Assembly: GCA_037903475.1 (NCBI GenBank)
Contig: JBAJFG010000475.1
Span: 186,001 to 250,000, forward strand
Reading direction: 5' to 3'
From: Ancylostoma caninum
Taxonomy: Eukaryota; Nematoda; Chromadorea; Rhabditida; Ancylostomatidae
DNA length: 64,000 bases
Part shown: one piece after another, positions 34,300 through 45,800 of the stretch
How positions within the stretch are numbered: the first letter of the stretch is position 1
Layout of the letters: the number at the start of each line of letters is the position of its first letter
The notes under the pieces: model-generated
Seen by the model: the letters and a program-made list of their open reading frames with translations, nothing else
Database searches by the model: none
What the model was told of the DNA's origin: nothing
Program-made: the position numbers and the translations under genes

Positions 34300-35070
34300 T
34301 TGAATTCATCTTTAGGATTTCCCCACTTTTGGACGCCGGCTTGCCCTTATCACCACCGCGGACTCCTCTTCCCCACTTTTGGATGCTGGCGCACCCTCAT
34401 CATTACTGTGGACCCGCCTCCTCCACTTTTGGAAGCCCACGCACTCCTATCATCACCTGTACTCGTCTCTCCCACCTCTGGACGCTGATGCACCCTCTCC
34501 GCAACGATGAACACCGTTATGACCTTCCCTATCTATTAGAGCTTCTCTCCATTCTTTGAACCTCACCATACCCGTCTCTTCCCCTTTTGTAATGATATTT
34601 TAATCACCATCACTGACCAATCGTAGAATTCCGTAGCGCTCTGACACACACGTACACTCACAGACACACAAACAGACCTAACGCGTTATTGTAAGTAATG
34701 ACCAGCCTGAGATCGTGCAGCTAACGCCGGACCCTCAGGCTTTTTTCAGGGCTCGCTTCGCTCGCCTCGCATTTGTGTGTATGTTTCCCTCTGTTGAGCG
34801 CTGGCATACCACTCTTGCAGGTGTAGACCCGTGACATCTTCCCCAATTTTTGACGCGGGCGCACCCTTATCTTACCGTTGGACCTCATTCCAGGCCTTTT
34901 CCCACATTCGAACGCCGGCACTCCCTCATCCCAGCGCTGGACCCATCTCCCCACCTATGGGTGCCTGCGCGCTACTCTCAGGTTGTGGACCCATCCGGCA
35001 ACGTTTCCCTACTACTGGCCGCCAGCGCATCGCTACCATAGCAGTAGCCCGCCTCCCATCATTTCCCCAA
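34300..35070 (-). mobile_element. Inverted-orientation copies of the 60-bp minisatellite element
   Basis: Arrays at 34305-34500 and 34840-35065 show the complementary unit CCCCACTTTTGGACGCCGGC. Between them lie a head remnant (CTGACACACACGTACACTC; GTTATTGTAAGTAATGAC) and the hairpin CCTGAG...CTAACGCCGGACCCTCAGG at 34705-34739. Confidence 0.7.
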
Positions 35071-35099
35071 CGTTTACGGACATCTAATACCCAACCTCG

Positions 35100-36090
35100 T
35101 CCCTAGCCAATCGCGGCGGGCGCGCGGAGTAGTCCTTCCCAGGATTTTCTTCATGGCAACAACGTTGAAAGACACTCTGTTTGCTCAAATGAACGGTCCT
35201 GACAGAGTCTCAAAAGAGTTCTATGCATATCCTGAAAGTGTAAGGGACTTTTAATCTTATGCCGATCAACTTGCTGAAGGACCGCTAGGACCGCTGAAAG
35301 TTTCGCGCGTGTCGCAATGGACTTCGGTGTTCAAATATTTTGTAATCGTTACTTATCCGCATGGGATGCTGATTGTATGAGACCTGCCCCGCCCCGCAAC
35401 AAGTTGGGTATTAGATGTCCCGCAACTTTCCCCAACGCCCATGCCAGCTCAACACTCATCCGTGTCATCCCTCGTTCGCCTGGTTCTCTCTCTTCGTTAA
35501 CACTGCCGCTATAGTCCACGAGGACTGTAGCACCCTGCGTCGCCCGCGACTGTGAGACCGGCGCGAATCGATTGTGGGCGGAGCGTCGCGACGGCCGCCG
35601 AAGTTGGCGACTGGCGATCGCCAACATCAGCGGCTGCCGGTAATAGCGACTGCGACGTCGGTGTCTAGCGATTGGTCGGCGGTCGCCAACATTGGCGGCC
35701 GTCGTCGTCGGCAACGGCGACGCAAGGTCCTGTACTCCTCGGGCGATTATGGCGGCTACCTAAGAGGTTTTTGTAGTCTTAAGCACTGTGCGGCGCGGCA
35801 CGGCGCGAGAAGTGAACCGCTGCGAGCTCACTCCTCGCCTCAAATGAACTTCTAGTTTGCCGAGTTGCCACAGCGGCAAGAATGCCACGAAGCATTCTTT
35901 GCCGCAGCCCACAAGGCGAGCTCGCAAGCTTACGCGCCACGGCAAAAGCTATGAGAGGATCCCCGTGCGGGAGATGATGCATCGAGCTCGCGCGAGCTCG
36001 CATTGCGTTGACGCTGCCTATACATAAGCATAGGGCGCGGCGCGGTGCGTCAAAACTGTAAAAACCCCTTTATAGAGGTGTCTTGCCCTT
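35100..36090. other. GC-rich intergenic sequence with short internal repeats
   Basis: 35570-35730 repeats GGCGATCGCCAAC/CGACGGCCGCC-type words, with a related stretch at 38458-38645. CTGCCGCTATA occurs at both loci. No gene could be supported. Confidence 0.45.
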
Positions 36091-36094
36091 CTCT

Positions 36095-36470
36095 TTACTT
36101 TTATACTCTCCTGTAATCAAAAGCCTATTTCATTCATTCCGACCGTGATGAAAAAAACGTGTTGGCCATTAACACGTCTAAACATGACAAAAGTGGCCCA
36201 AAACACCTGTAAATCAAGGTAAAAATCAAAATTTACCACATTTTCATACATAACTCGACGCTATGAACAAGATGGTGTATTTTCCATTTTTGATGGCTGG
36301 TTCTCGTGCACAGACTCACACACACATGAACTGCCAATTGATAATAAGTAGATATTCAGACGTTGAAGGATTAAGAAAACTGTTTCAAAGAGCAGCTGAC
36401 AGCTTATCGAGCTCCAGACTATAGATACAAATTCACAGCTTTCGAAGCCAATCCAGTAGCAAGACCTTAG
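36095..36470 (+). pseudogene. Duplicated, frameshifted copy of the PTP exon 3 region
   Basis: 36095-36470 is collinear with about 47800-48165: AAATCAAGGTAAAAAT, CTCGTGCACAGACT, CATGAACTGCCAATT, then an acceptor and GTTGAAGGATTAAGAAAACT. The exon-like part (36360-36455) has one extra T (CTGTTTCAAAG versus CTGTTCAAAG) and other changes, and lacks the rest of the exon. It precedes the PTP start codon, so it is a segmental-duplication relic. A shorter copy without the exon is at about 37740-37945. Confidence 0.8.
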
Positions 36471-36832
36471 TTGGCGGTCAGTGGACTTGAAAAGCGGGCC
36501 GATGCCCGACACTTTCCATATTGCGGGCCGAACCCGACGGTCGTGCACCAGCTCGAATTTAGCCCGCTATTCGCCCACCAGCGCGTTCGGCCCGCCCGCA
36601 ACATGTGCGGTTCCACCCGCTGTTTGCCCGCTATGGGTCCTCGTTCAAACGCTTCGTCGAGGATTTGCCGGCGGTTGGAATGGGATTCGCCCTCAAAATT
36701 ATCAGAGAAGTTTTGCTGACAGAATCTACATAAGTAATCATATTGAAAAAGTCTCCGTGTGTGGGGAGGGGACATAGGGACAAAGCCTCATATGAATTCC
36801 CTGAGAAAACGAGGCGGAAATGTCTATTAAAG

Positions 36833-39800
36833 ATGGCCTCACGAGGAGGAAGTAAGAAGAAGACACGGGTAAGAAAAAAGGGCGAAGCAACAGTTGAGGA
36901 CGACCAACAGACGGCATTAGGAGGACCACCAAGAAGGGTAAATTTTAGTGCGTATTTTCCTTATGTTTTTCCTGTTCATATAGCTTCAAAGTGCAGCTGT
37001 ACTACTTCAACGTGATCTTCTTCAGATAACCTCACAGCCCAAGCAAAACAAACTGGGCCCCAGCACTGATGTAGAAAAAACCATCGATACTTACGTGGAG
37101 GCCATGACAACCCTCGGTAGACGATTTGTTTAGTTTTGTATACTTTAAAATATATACTTTACTGGACTCTTAGGCTTTTTTGGGCTCTCTTCGCTCGCCT
37201 TGCATTCGTGTGTTATGTTCCCCGCTACTGAGCGCTGGCATACCATTCTGGCGGGTGTGGACCCTTGCGTGACATTTTCTTCACTGCTGAGCACCCTTAT
37301 CACATCGTTGGACCCAATTATAGGCGTTTTCCCAAGTTCGGACGCCGGTGCACCTTTATCACACCATTAGTCCCGACTCTACGCGTCTCCTTTCATTCTG
37401 ACACCGGCGCTCCCCTATCACACTGTTGGATCCGATTCCGGCCGTTTCCCCACTTTCGAACGCCGGAGCACTCCTATCACAGCGCTGAACCCGCCTCGCC
37501 CACCTATGGGCGCCCCACGCGCCACCCTCGAAGTTGTAAACCCGTCCAGCGACCTTCCTATACTTCAGGACGCAAACGCTTCCACAACAGTAGCCCGTTT
37601 TCCTCCAAAATTCTCGGCCAAAGAAACCTGTAACTTATGGAGTTTTCCACATTTTCACGAAACTTAAAATAGATCTTTGTGCTCAGCGGCTCGCATATGT
37701 TCGACCGAAGTAGAAGTCTCGAATGCGGCCCATTAGCTGAGACACTGCCTTTAATATTTCTGAACATGACAAAGTGGCCCAAAACACCTTCAAATCAACG
37801 TAAAAATCAAAAATTACCACATTTTTGTACATAACTCGACGCGCTGAACACGATGGTGTAAGTATTTTCCATTTTTGATGGCTGGTTCTCGTGCACAGAC
37901 TCACACACACACATAAACTGCCAATTAATAAAAAGTAGATTCCAAGAGTCACACTGAGAAACTCTCGAGCAAACTATACTTAAGACAGCTTCCCAGTAGG
38001 TTCTGAGCAGAGCGCAACTTGCGAACAAGTTGTTGACCTTGGTATTATATACAGCAGGGGAACTACCAACAAACCAGTCATTCCTAGAGCCAGAAGTATT
38101 AAGTTGTTGCGAAATTAATTGCCGAAATGGACCCTTCAGTTCTAAGTGTTGTAACTCGGCTCAAACACCACTTTTTTCATCAGTTTATTTGCATTTCGAT
38201 TTGCAACAATCTAGAGCGGGTGCGCGCCTCTACAACAAAAACTGAGATCACAAGAACCCGCAAACTTCTGGAAGGCAGTTTTAGCACAATATGTGATAGT
38301 TTTTGCTTCGGATCAGCAATCTGCTGCTATCGCAGGATTGTTCTGGAGCTCAGAGAAATAAAATACAGTAGGGTAATGGTCTGAGGAATGAGGGCATCGA
38401 GTGAAGACTTCGATGCCTTACCGCACTAATTTTTGCCGAATGAGTTTTGGAATGTAAGGCTGCCGCTATACTCCTCGAGAAGTATAGCACCTGGCATCGC
38501 CGTCGCCAAAGATCGCCCTTCGCTGAAGATTGGCGATCAGCAGCCGCTAAGGATTAGCGCTCGCTCGTCGCTAAAGATTGCCGATCGCCAATCTTTAGCG
38601 ACTCGAAGAGGATCGACGACGGCGATGGGACAACGTTGGCGATGGAGCGTCTAGGTCTTCAGTTTTCAATATCCACTGAAATTTTATAATATTTATTTAA
38701 ATGCTAAGTAGTTGCACATGACATATTGGTTATTTCAACTCAATATGTGCCCAAAAATATGAATCTTTAGGTCTTCATATTTAATGCACAAGTGTGATTT
38801 CTCTCAACTAATGAGCTCTGAATGGTTATAATTTCCATATGTTTCCAGGGTTCACAAGCGAAATCACCGAAAATCCGGAATTTGCATGGGATACTAAACG
38901 GGATCTTCGACAGTGAGAAAGGAAGAAAGAAAAGAGAAAGGGTAAGAATGAGTGAGTGAGCAAGACGTATGTGAGATTTTCAAACGTAGCACCCACTCAG
39001 GTCCTCCTTTTTTTGAAATTTTGCTGGATTTCGAGGTTCTGAGGGAAGCAAAGCTCATGTCCAATACACATAGGGAATCCACGAAATCGGGGGCGCAGTC
39101 TTCCTTGCGTCCAATCCCTTTCTCCTGATACTTTTGAGTCTCGTCGCATGGGTGCTATCACATGCGCTTGTGCATGGGACAGTTGGTGCAAATAGTGAAT
39201 TATCAAGAAAACGTCCCCCGACCATCCACACTCGCTCGCCGTACAAAAGTGTGCACAGTTCGCAAAGTGTTAACATTTATGATGCGCTCACTGACAGTGT
39301 GTATCACCGCTGGTACTTCAACTTGAACTCTAGGATTTCTACGAGTGTTGTTTTCAACATTACATGGCCCATCTCAAAAAAATTAAATTGCAGGACAAAA
39401 ATGAATGAGTAGCAAACTAATGCTTGTCTCACTGTGTTAGTTGAGAAGAAGTATAATAGAAGCAAGTAGAAAATATGTATACACATCAATTTAGCACCAT
39501 ACCGTATTATTGCGTTAGATGGCCAGTGTAAACGCTGGCCATTTCTCCTAATAGCCGAAGATGAGGGGTGCTACTCCAAAACTTCCAAAACTGTATTCCT
39601 TGTGATAATGCGATGCTAGACACAAAAGCAAAATGTGAAAAATCACTGGATGCCTTGCAGTACTGCTGCATGACATCAGAACATAGCAATTAAATATGTA
39701 ATGGTCACGTGGTTTCTGAAAATTGAAGACCTAGACGCTAGACCACGATCAAAATCCGAGACCTAGACCACGATCAAAATCGACGGAGGAAAAATTCGTG

Positions 39801-42800
39801 ATCCAATAGCTCACTGCTCATTGGGAAGGCGATTCCAAGCCAAAACAAATGCAATATTACCGCATACCTCCGGGAAAGGCTTATCGAGTTTGAAGTCATT
39901 AACCATAGTCAGCCGAAAATCGCGTCGGCTCATCATTTGTTGCGGTCCCATAAAAATCCTCAGGAAAGAGCTAGAAAGAATATTCAAGCAGCATTCGAAA
40001 AGAAAAACTTGTGGCCGCAATGGTCAGTCTTGAATCATAACACATTGTAGTAGGCTATCTGTTAGAGGGATGGGTCTAGAACGAGTCCTCAGGCCACACC
40101 ACGTGAACCTTTGCGGAAGCGACACCCTCCTCTTCCTCGATGTCATAACAGTTCCCGGTTCAAGTAAAAAAATGGTTCAAATCCGCTAGCTTTGAAAGAA
40201 CTAGACGAATCGATCGTTTCTTTCAGTCGAATAAACAAATTACTCGAATATCCTTTGATTTGAAAGACCCGAACGAATGAATTGTTTGAATAACCCGCAT
40301 TTCTCAATTGTCGAATGAATGAATTGTTCGAATCTCTCCTCTTCTTTGATAACCGAACGAACGAATAATTTGAATATTCGAATGATCGAACATTTCTTCG
40401 AATATATTCGATTCGGTCATAAGTATAGAGTATACCCAATCACCACGACAGGTCGCCACATGGATAATACGAATGAGGAGATCCCAGACGTAAGAGAGAT
40501 GAGAACCAATGGGGCGTGGCGATCGATAGCCATCGCTTCCATTAGCCCTGTTCATACTTCAAGCGACGCAATTTAGTCGTCGCGATTGAATTTTCTTCCG
40601 GCGGAGGTTTTAGGCTACCTTCCAATGGACATTATCAAGTGGTTTATCAATTACATCGATTCTATTGAATTTTCGCTGTTTTTGCCCAGCGACTGGCGAG
40701 AACATGCCCACTAGCGTTCCTCAATATGGTCAACACCGCTAAGCGCCAAAATATCGATTTTTCATTTTTTACTACTTTTGATGAAGGGAAGCGAGCACAA
40801 GTATATTGGGGTTTCTTAACGCGCTGAACACGAATATGACAACCATTTCGCGTTAGGTCAACGATCTATTGATTTTTTTTCATTTCTGGTGCAGAAACGA
40901 GTGAGAACATTCCCATCAAGGTCATCTTAAATCAGCGCGAAAAAAAATTGGCTGTAACTCACTACACAGAGCCGCGCAGGAAATTTGGACTACGGATTCG
41001 GAATCAGTGTCAAGAACTGTATCTAGTAGTCCACATCGCATCATGAATGGTCACTGCGAGCAAGTATCCTTCTCTTGTTAGGCTGATTACATTTCATGAA
41101 GCTCTTACGAAAAGTCAAAAGTTTTACTAAAATTTTCTCATATATTTTGTAATCTACAGAGTTCTTCACAGAGTATGCATGAAAAAGAACTCCATCTCAC
41201 AGATCTCCAAGCTGCAACTCGAATACAACAACTACATAATAACATGAAGTACAATTAGGAAGTGACTGATTGATTTTGTTGTTCGCAATTAATGTGCTGT
41301 TCTGGCGACTCTGGTGGAAGCGAATTTCTTTTGAATTGACGACGATTGTTTTCCCTGGATGTATTTCCCTTACTAAACACAATGTTTGTGAAGCCCTTAT
41401 AAGCTTAAAAAACACCCACAATGTGAACTGGATAGTTTTCAAAATTCCATCCTCGACATCCCTTTTGGCCGCCAAATCTCCATCATTGAAAAGTAGGTCG
41501 CCAGCAAAACGGCGGGTTTCGACGATAAAATCTTAAAAAGTTCTTTTCGAAGGACAGTTTCAAGCAGATCGAACACCTGTGAGATGCTAACACGCCAGAT
41601 TTCTGTGCATAAAAAGCATAGAACAGCCAACTCACCTATTATTATGTGGTGATCCAGGCGTATTAGGATATTTTGCTGATCTCGAACGCGTGCTGTTACA
41701 AAGTGACGATTCTCTTCATCATACGCCTTAAATTAATCATATCAGGCGTGCAACACTGATGTACTGTTGCATCGATGATATAAACTTACGGTATTCACAA
41801 TGTCTGTTATAAAGTTTCGTAGGAACTTTTTACTATCGAACTTCGATAGTATATACGGAATATGAAAGCATGTGGCAGTTCATCACCTGGTCCATAGATT
41901 GAAGCGTGAATGAACCAGTAACCGGGAGGGGCTGGGAATTTCATTGAGCCGAACTTCGAGGCATAGACACCGATTCTGTTCCGAGCCTCCTCATTCAGTT
42001 GTTTCTGCAGAGATGTCACGACAGCATTTAAACGTTCTTGCTCCTCATAAATTACATCCAACTGAAACGAACATATACCTTGTGCGGTGAACACAAGATT
42101 TCCATATGACTACCTTCAAAGACACAGGTATTATTCGCTTAATTAACTCCTGCAGCATCGGCTGTTCCTCACATTTTTCCACCATCTTTATAAGACCCAC
42201 AGTGTCGAGAGGCCGCAGTTTTTTCCGTTTATACAGCGGCCGAACATGAGGAAATTTTCATCATTGTTACATGGCTGTTATTTCCTTTGTGTTCCTGTAG
42301 CATTTGTGAACGCTCCAATTTACCACCTTGAGATTCGCATTTGTGACATGTAACCTTTTGTTGAGGGTCACTAAATAGTCTCCATAATTGGCATCGTATT
42401 ACCCTGTTTGGCCATAAAATTGACGGCTAACTAATTCTAGAAATTATAATCCGGAAAACTCAAAAATTCTATGTAAGCTTTATGTAACTTATTACTTGCA
42501 TAGTTTCATTTTGGAAACCGTTTCTTGGAAAACGTTGAATCTACAGTGAATCCATTATTGACCCTTTTTTTCAAAGTATTTTCCTTTTCCGGTGGTTCAA
42601 GTCTTCAAACAGAATTTTCTTCATCGAATCCGTATTTCCGGATTTCTAGGGAACCTAAATATCGGGCACCAATGAATCTAAGAATTTTCCAGTGAATCTA
42701 AGAATTTTCTCTCGCCCTGGGACTGAAGAAAGAATGATTTGTGGACTGTAACCTTCTACTGTTGTAACTCCAAAAAAAGAAGTGATGCCTGTCGGACAGG

Positions 42801-45800
42801 TTCAAAATAAGTCCGTCTAAAGACAATACATGTGTACAAACAACAAACAAAAACCACTCACAATCGTTCCATTGCTTTCACGTCACTCACGTATGGCACG
42901 TCGTTCATGTAGTACTGTGGTTCTCGGCAGAAACCACAACTCTTAGCACAGTAGATTCGAAGCGCCTTCCAGCTGTAACCGCAGCACAATAGCAGCACTT
43001 CCCCACATATTTTTTTAGTGCTCATCTGTAAGGATGCTCGCAAACACCGCTCTCGGCAAGATTCTCGCAGGTGTCCAGTTCGTCCTTACAGGGTGGAAGA
43101 GTCTCTGGATAAACCATGTCTTACAAATACGTCTTATAGTACTGCTTGTATCAATCAATGACGTCGCAGGTCACCTGCTATTGCTGCTAGCGCACATAGC
43201 CAGCAAGTACGCGGGCAGTACTCAGCTGCTGTGGGCAGCTTGCATCCGCCCAGATGTTGTACTTCAGCGCAGTTAAGTTTGATAGAGTCGAGACACTGTA
43301 GCCCTGAAAATACGCAGTTACGGACAGGGGAAATCTTGGCAATTCTCCTATGAAATTCTTACCATTCAGTTTCTGCACTTGACAGGGCACAGCTTCATAT
43401 ACTATCCAGGCCAGGATAGACAGGATTCTTGAGTGACTTGTGTGCAGATTGACGGATCCCTATCCCGGCATCCTCAATTTTTACCCATTTTTTTTTTGCA
43501 AAATCCGTAATTGGACGACCAAGCCACTCACCAAGGAGTGCAACCAAATCTCCAAAACCCATAGGAGGCTCCTGAATGCCTTCCATATGAAAACTCGTCA
43601 CAGCTGGACTATACAGTGCCCGACCGAATGGCCTGGGAGGACTTGCGAAAGAGCACGGTGGGTACTGTGGATACTGCTGCGCCCAGTGAGCAGGACGATG
43701 AGCGGGATGATATCTCCTCTGCTGGTGTCCTTGCTCAGGTTGTCGATGGGCCCATGGAGAGGTAGACGCTTCTGAAGCCCTTTGCCAGCTAGGCGGTGCT
43801 CTGGAATCAGAACGTTTGCAGGAAGGGAGTTGGACGCTCCTCCCATTTCCTAGGATAGTAATCACTCAATCAATAATCAGGAAAAAACACCTTTGATTTG
43901 GGGGTTGCTTCGGAGGAATCCTCACTGGTTCAGGTGGAAAGGACTGAGTTGCGTGTGTTTCGTTGAACTCTTAATGAGTAACATGAATTTTACCCAAAAT
44001 GACCTTCCATTAGTTCATTTAGAACCAGAACGTTCTAGAAAATCAGAAAGAACTGTGCAAATAAGAGAAATAATATTTCTCGATTTTTCGAAGTCCAGAG
44101 CTGGAAGTAAACCTGAAGGAATTTCTAGGGCGCCTGTAACGTACGTAGTCTAGTGGACAATTAAGAAGATCTCATTTCTCATTTTTCCCTTGCTTTACAC
44201 CGTGTAAAAAATATCAGTTTGTCACTTTTTGTTCAAAGAAGTTGTGATCAGACACCTGCAACCCAGCCCCTAAGGTGCATCAAAATTATCCACGCATAAG
44301 AAATTACCCAACGTTTAATGCATTCTAATGCATTAAATAATAATGCTTAGAATGCATTAAACGAATGATAACGTATAGGAAGAATAGCAAGTGGGAAGAA
44401 GAGGAAAAATAGGAGAATCATAGGGCTAGCGGTGGAACTGTGGATGGCAAGAAAAGAAAAGCATTTCATCGAAGTCAAAGCTAGTCATGGGACGCGCATT
44501 TTGAATTTGGGCGCGTAGAAGCCGCGAGAGTATGAGACAGTGGGAGGATACAGAGACCGGTGAAACAGGGCTCAACATGAATGCAAGTTTAACAAGTGGA
44601 GAGATGATTTTTGACATGTCATTACCCGCTTCCTGGTCAGGCAACAGGCGATAAGATCTGTCTGCGCCAGCAGGTGTTCTCGGAGAATGTGCGGGTGAAC
44701 CGCGGTAACAATATTTGGCGTATCCAACTCTACAGTCAACCAAATAATTGAACGCGGTCAGTAAAGTATGGGTGTGCGGTGAGCCTGCAGAAAGTCCGCT
44801 GTCAGCCCGCTGAAATGATAATATGGCGTGCTGACAACGGCAGTAATGTGTGATGTGTGAATGAAATTTTAGCAATCTCAAATTTAGCGACGGTAGGTGC
44901 TTGCCGACGAGACTCGAGAATTATTATGGGAGCGGAGGTGCTGTTGAAAATGACTACTCGATTATTCGAATAATCGAATGTTCGAATGAACCCACCCCGA
45001 ATATTAGGATATTCGAATAATCGAATAATTTAGAATGGTCAAATATTCGAACATTAGAATAAGCGAATATGTTGAAAGCGTCGAATATTCGAATCATGAC
45101 TTATAATAAAGGGCTTAGTCTGTCACGTATGTGTGCGGGTGTGTGTGAAACAAAATTTCCTGATTGGTCAGTGATGTTGATTGCGAGGCCAACATGATGA
45201 TAGAGACGGGTATGGTGAGGTTCAAAGAATAAAGAGAAGCTTTAACGGAAGGGAAAGTGGAGGGCGACGGGTTTACCGCGGTTTTGAAGATGCGCGGCCT
45301 CAGAAAGTGGAGAAACTCCGTGAGCAGGATCCACTGGTATGATAAGGGTACAGGGTTCGCAGGCGTCCAAAAGTGGGGAAACGCCTGGAGTCAGGTCCAA
45401 CGGTGTAATAAGGGTGCGCCGGCGTCCAAAAGTGGGGAAACGCCTGGAGTCGGGTCCAACGGTGTGATAAGGGTGCGCCGGCTTCATAAGTAATAGGAAT
45501 GTTCAAGGCGGGTCTATTTCTGCATGAGCGATACGCTTACCCTGTTTCGGCGGACCCTCCTACCTAGGTCGCCTAGATGTACATGGTTTCCTTTCGTATC
45601 CGTGTTCTCTTCCCATTCCATTTTTGTCTGAATGAACCTCTCCTTCCCTTCCGTTTACATACACCGATGGGCTCTTATCACTTGAGTTACTACAACAACC
45701 AGTTGAGCCTAAATCATTTCAAGATAACATTTGCACTGAATTGGTTACACTCAATTCTACGCGACCACTAACTTCGCTCATATGGGAGAGCATAACTTCG

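Noticed and set aside
43598..43846. Alternative frame ([12 protein letters not shown]...) across the second exon of the ShKT gene
   Set aside because: It does not connect in phase to the ShKT exons, and it ends in a stop before the strong donor at 43531. The Pro/Gln-rich frame connects on both sides.
44426..44881. 151-codon minus-strand frame upstream of the ShKT gene
   Set aside because: No domain, no acceptor or donor in phase with the ShKT exons, and no start context. It might hold a 5' exon, but this could not be supported.
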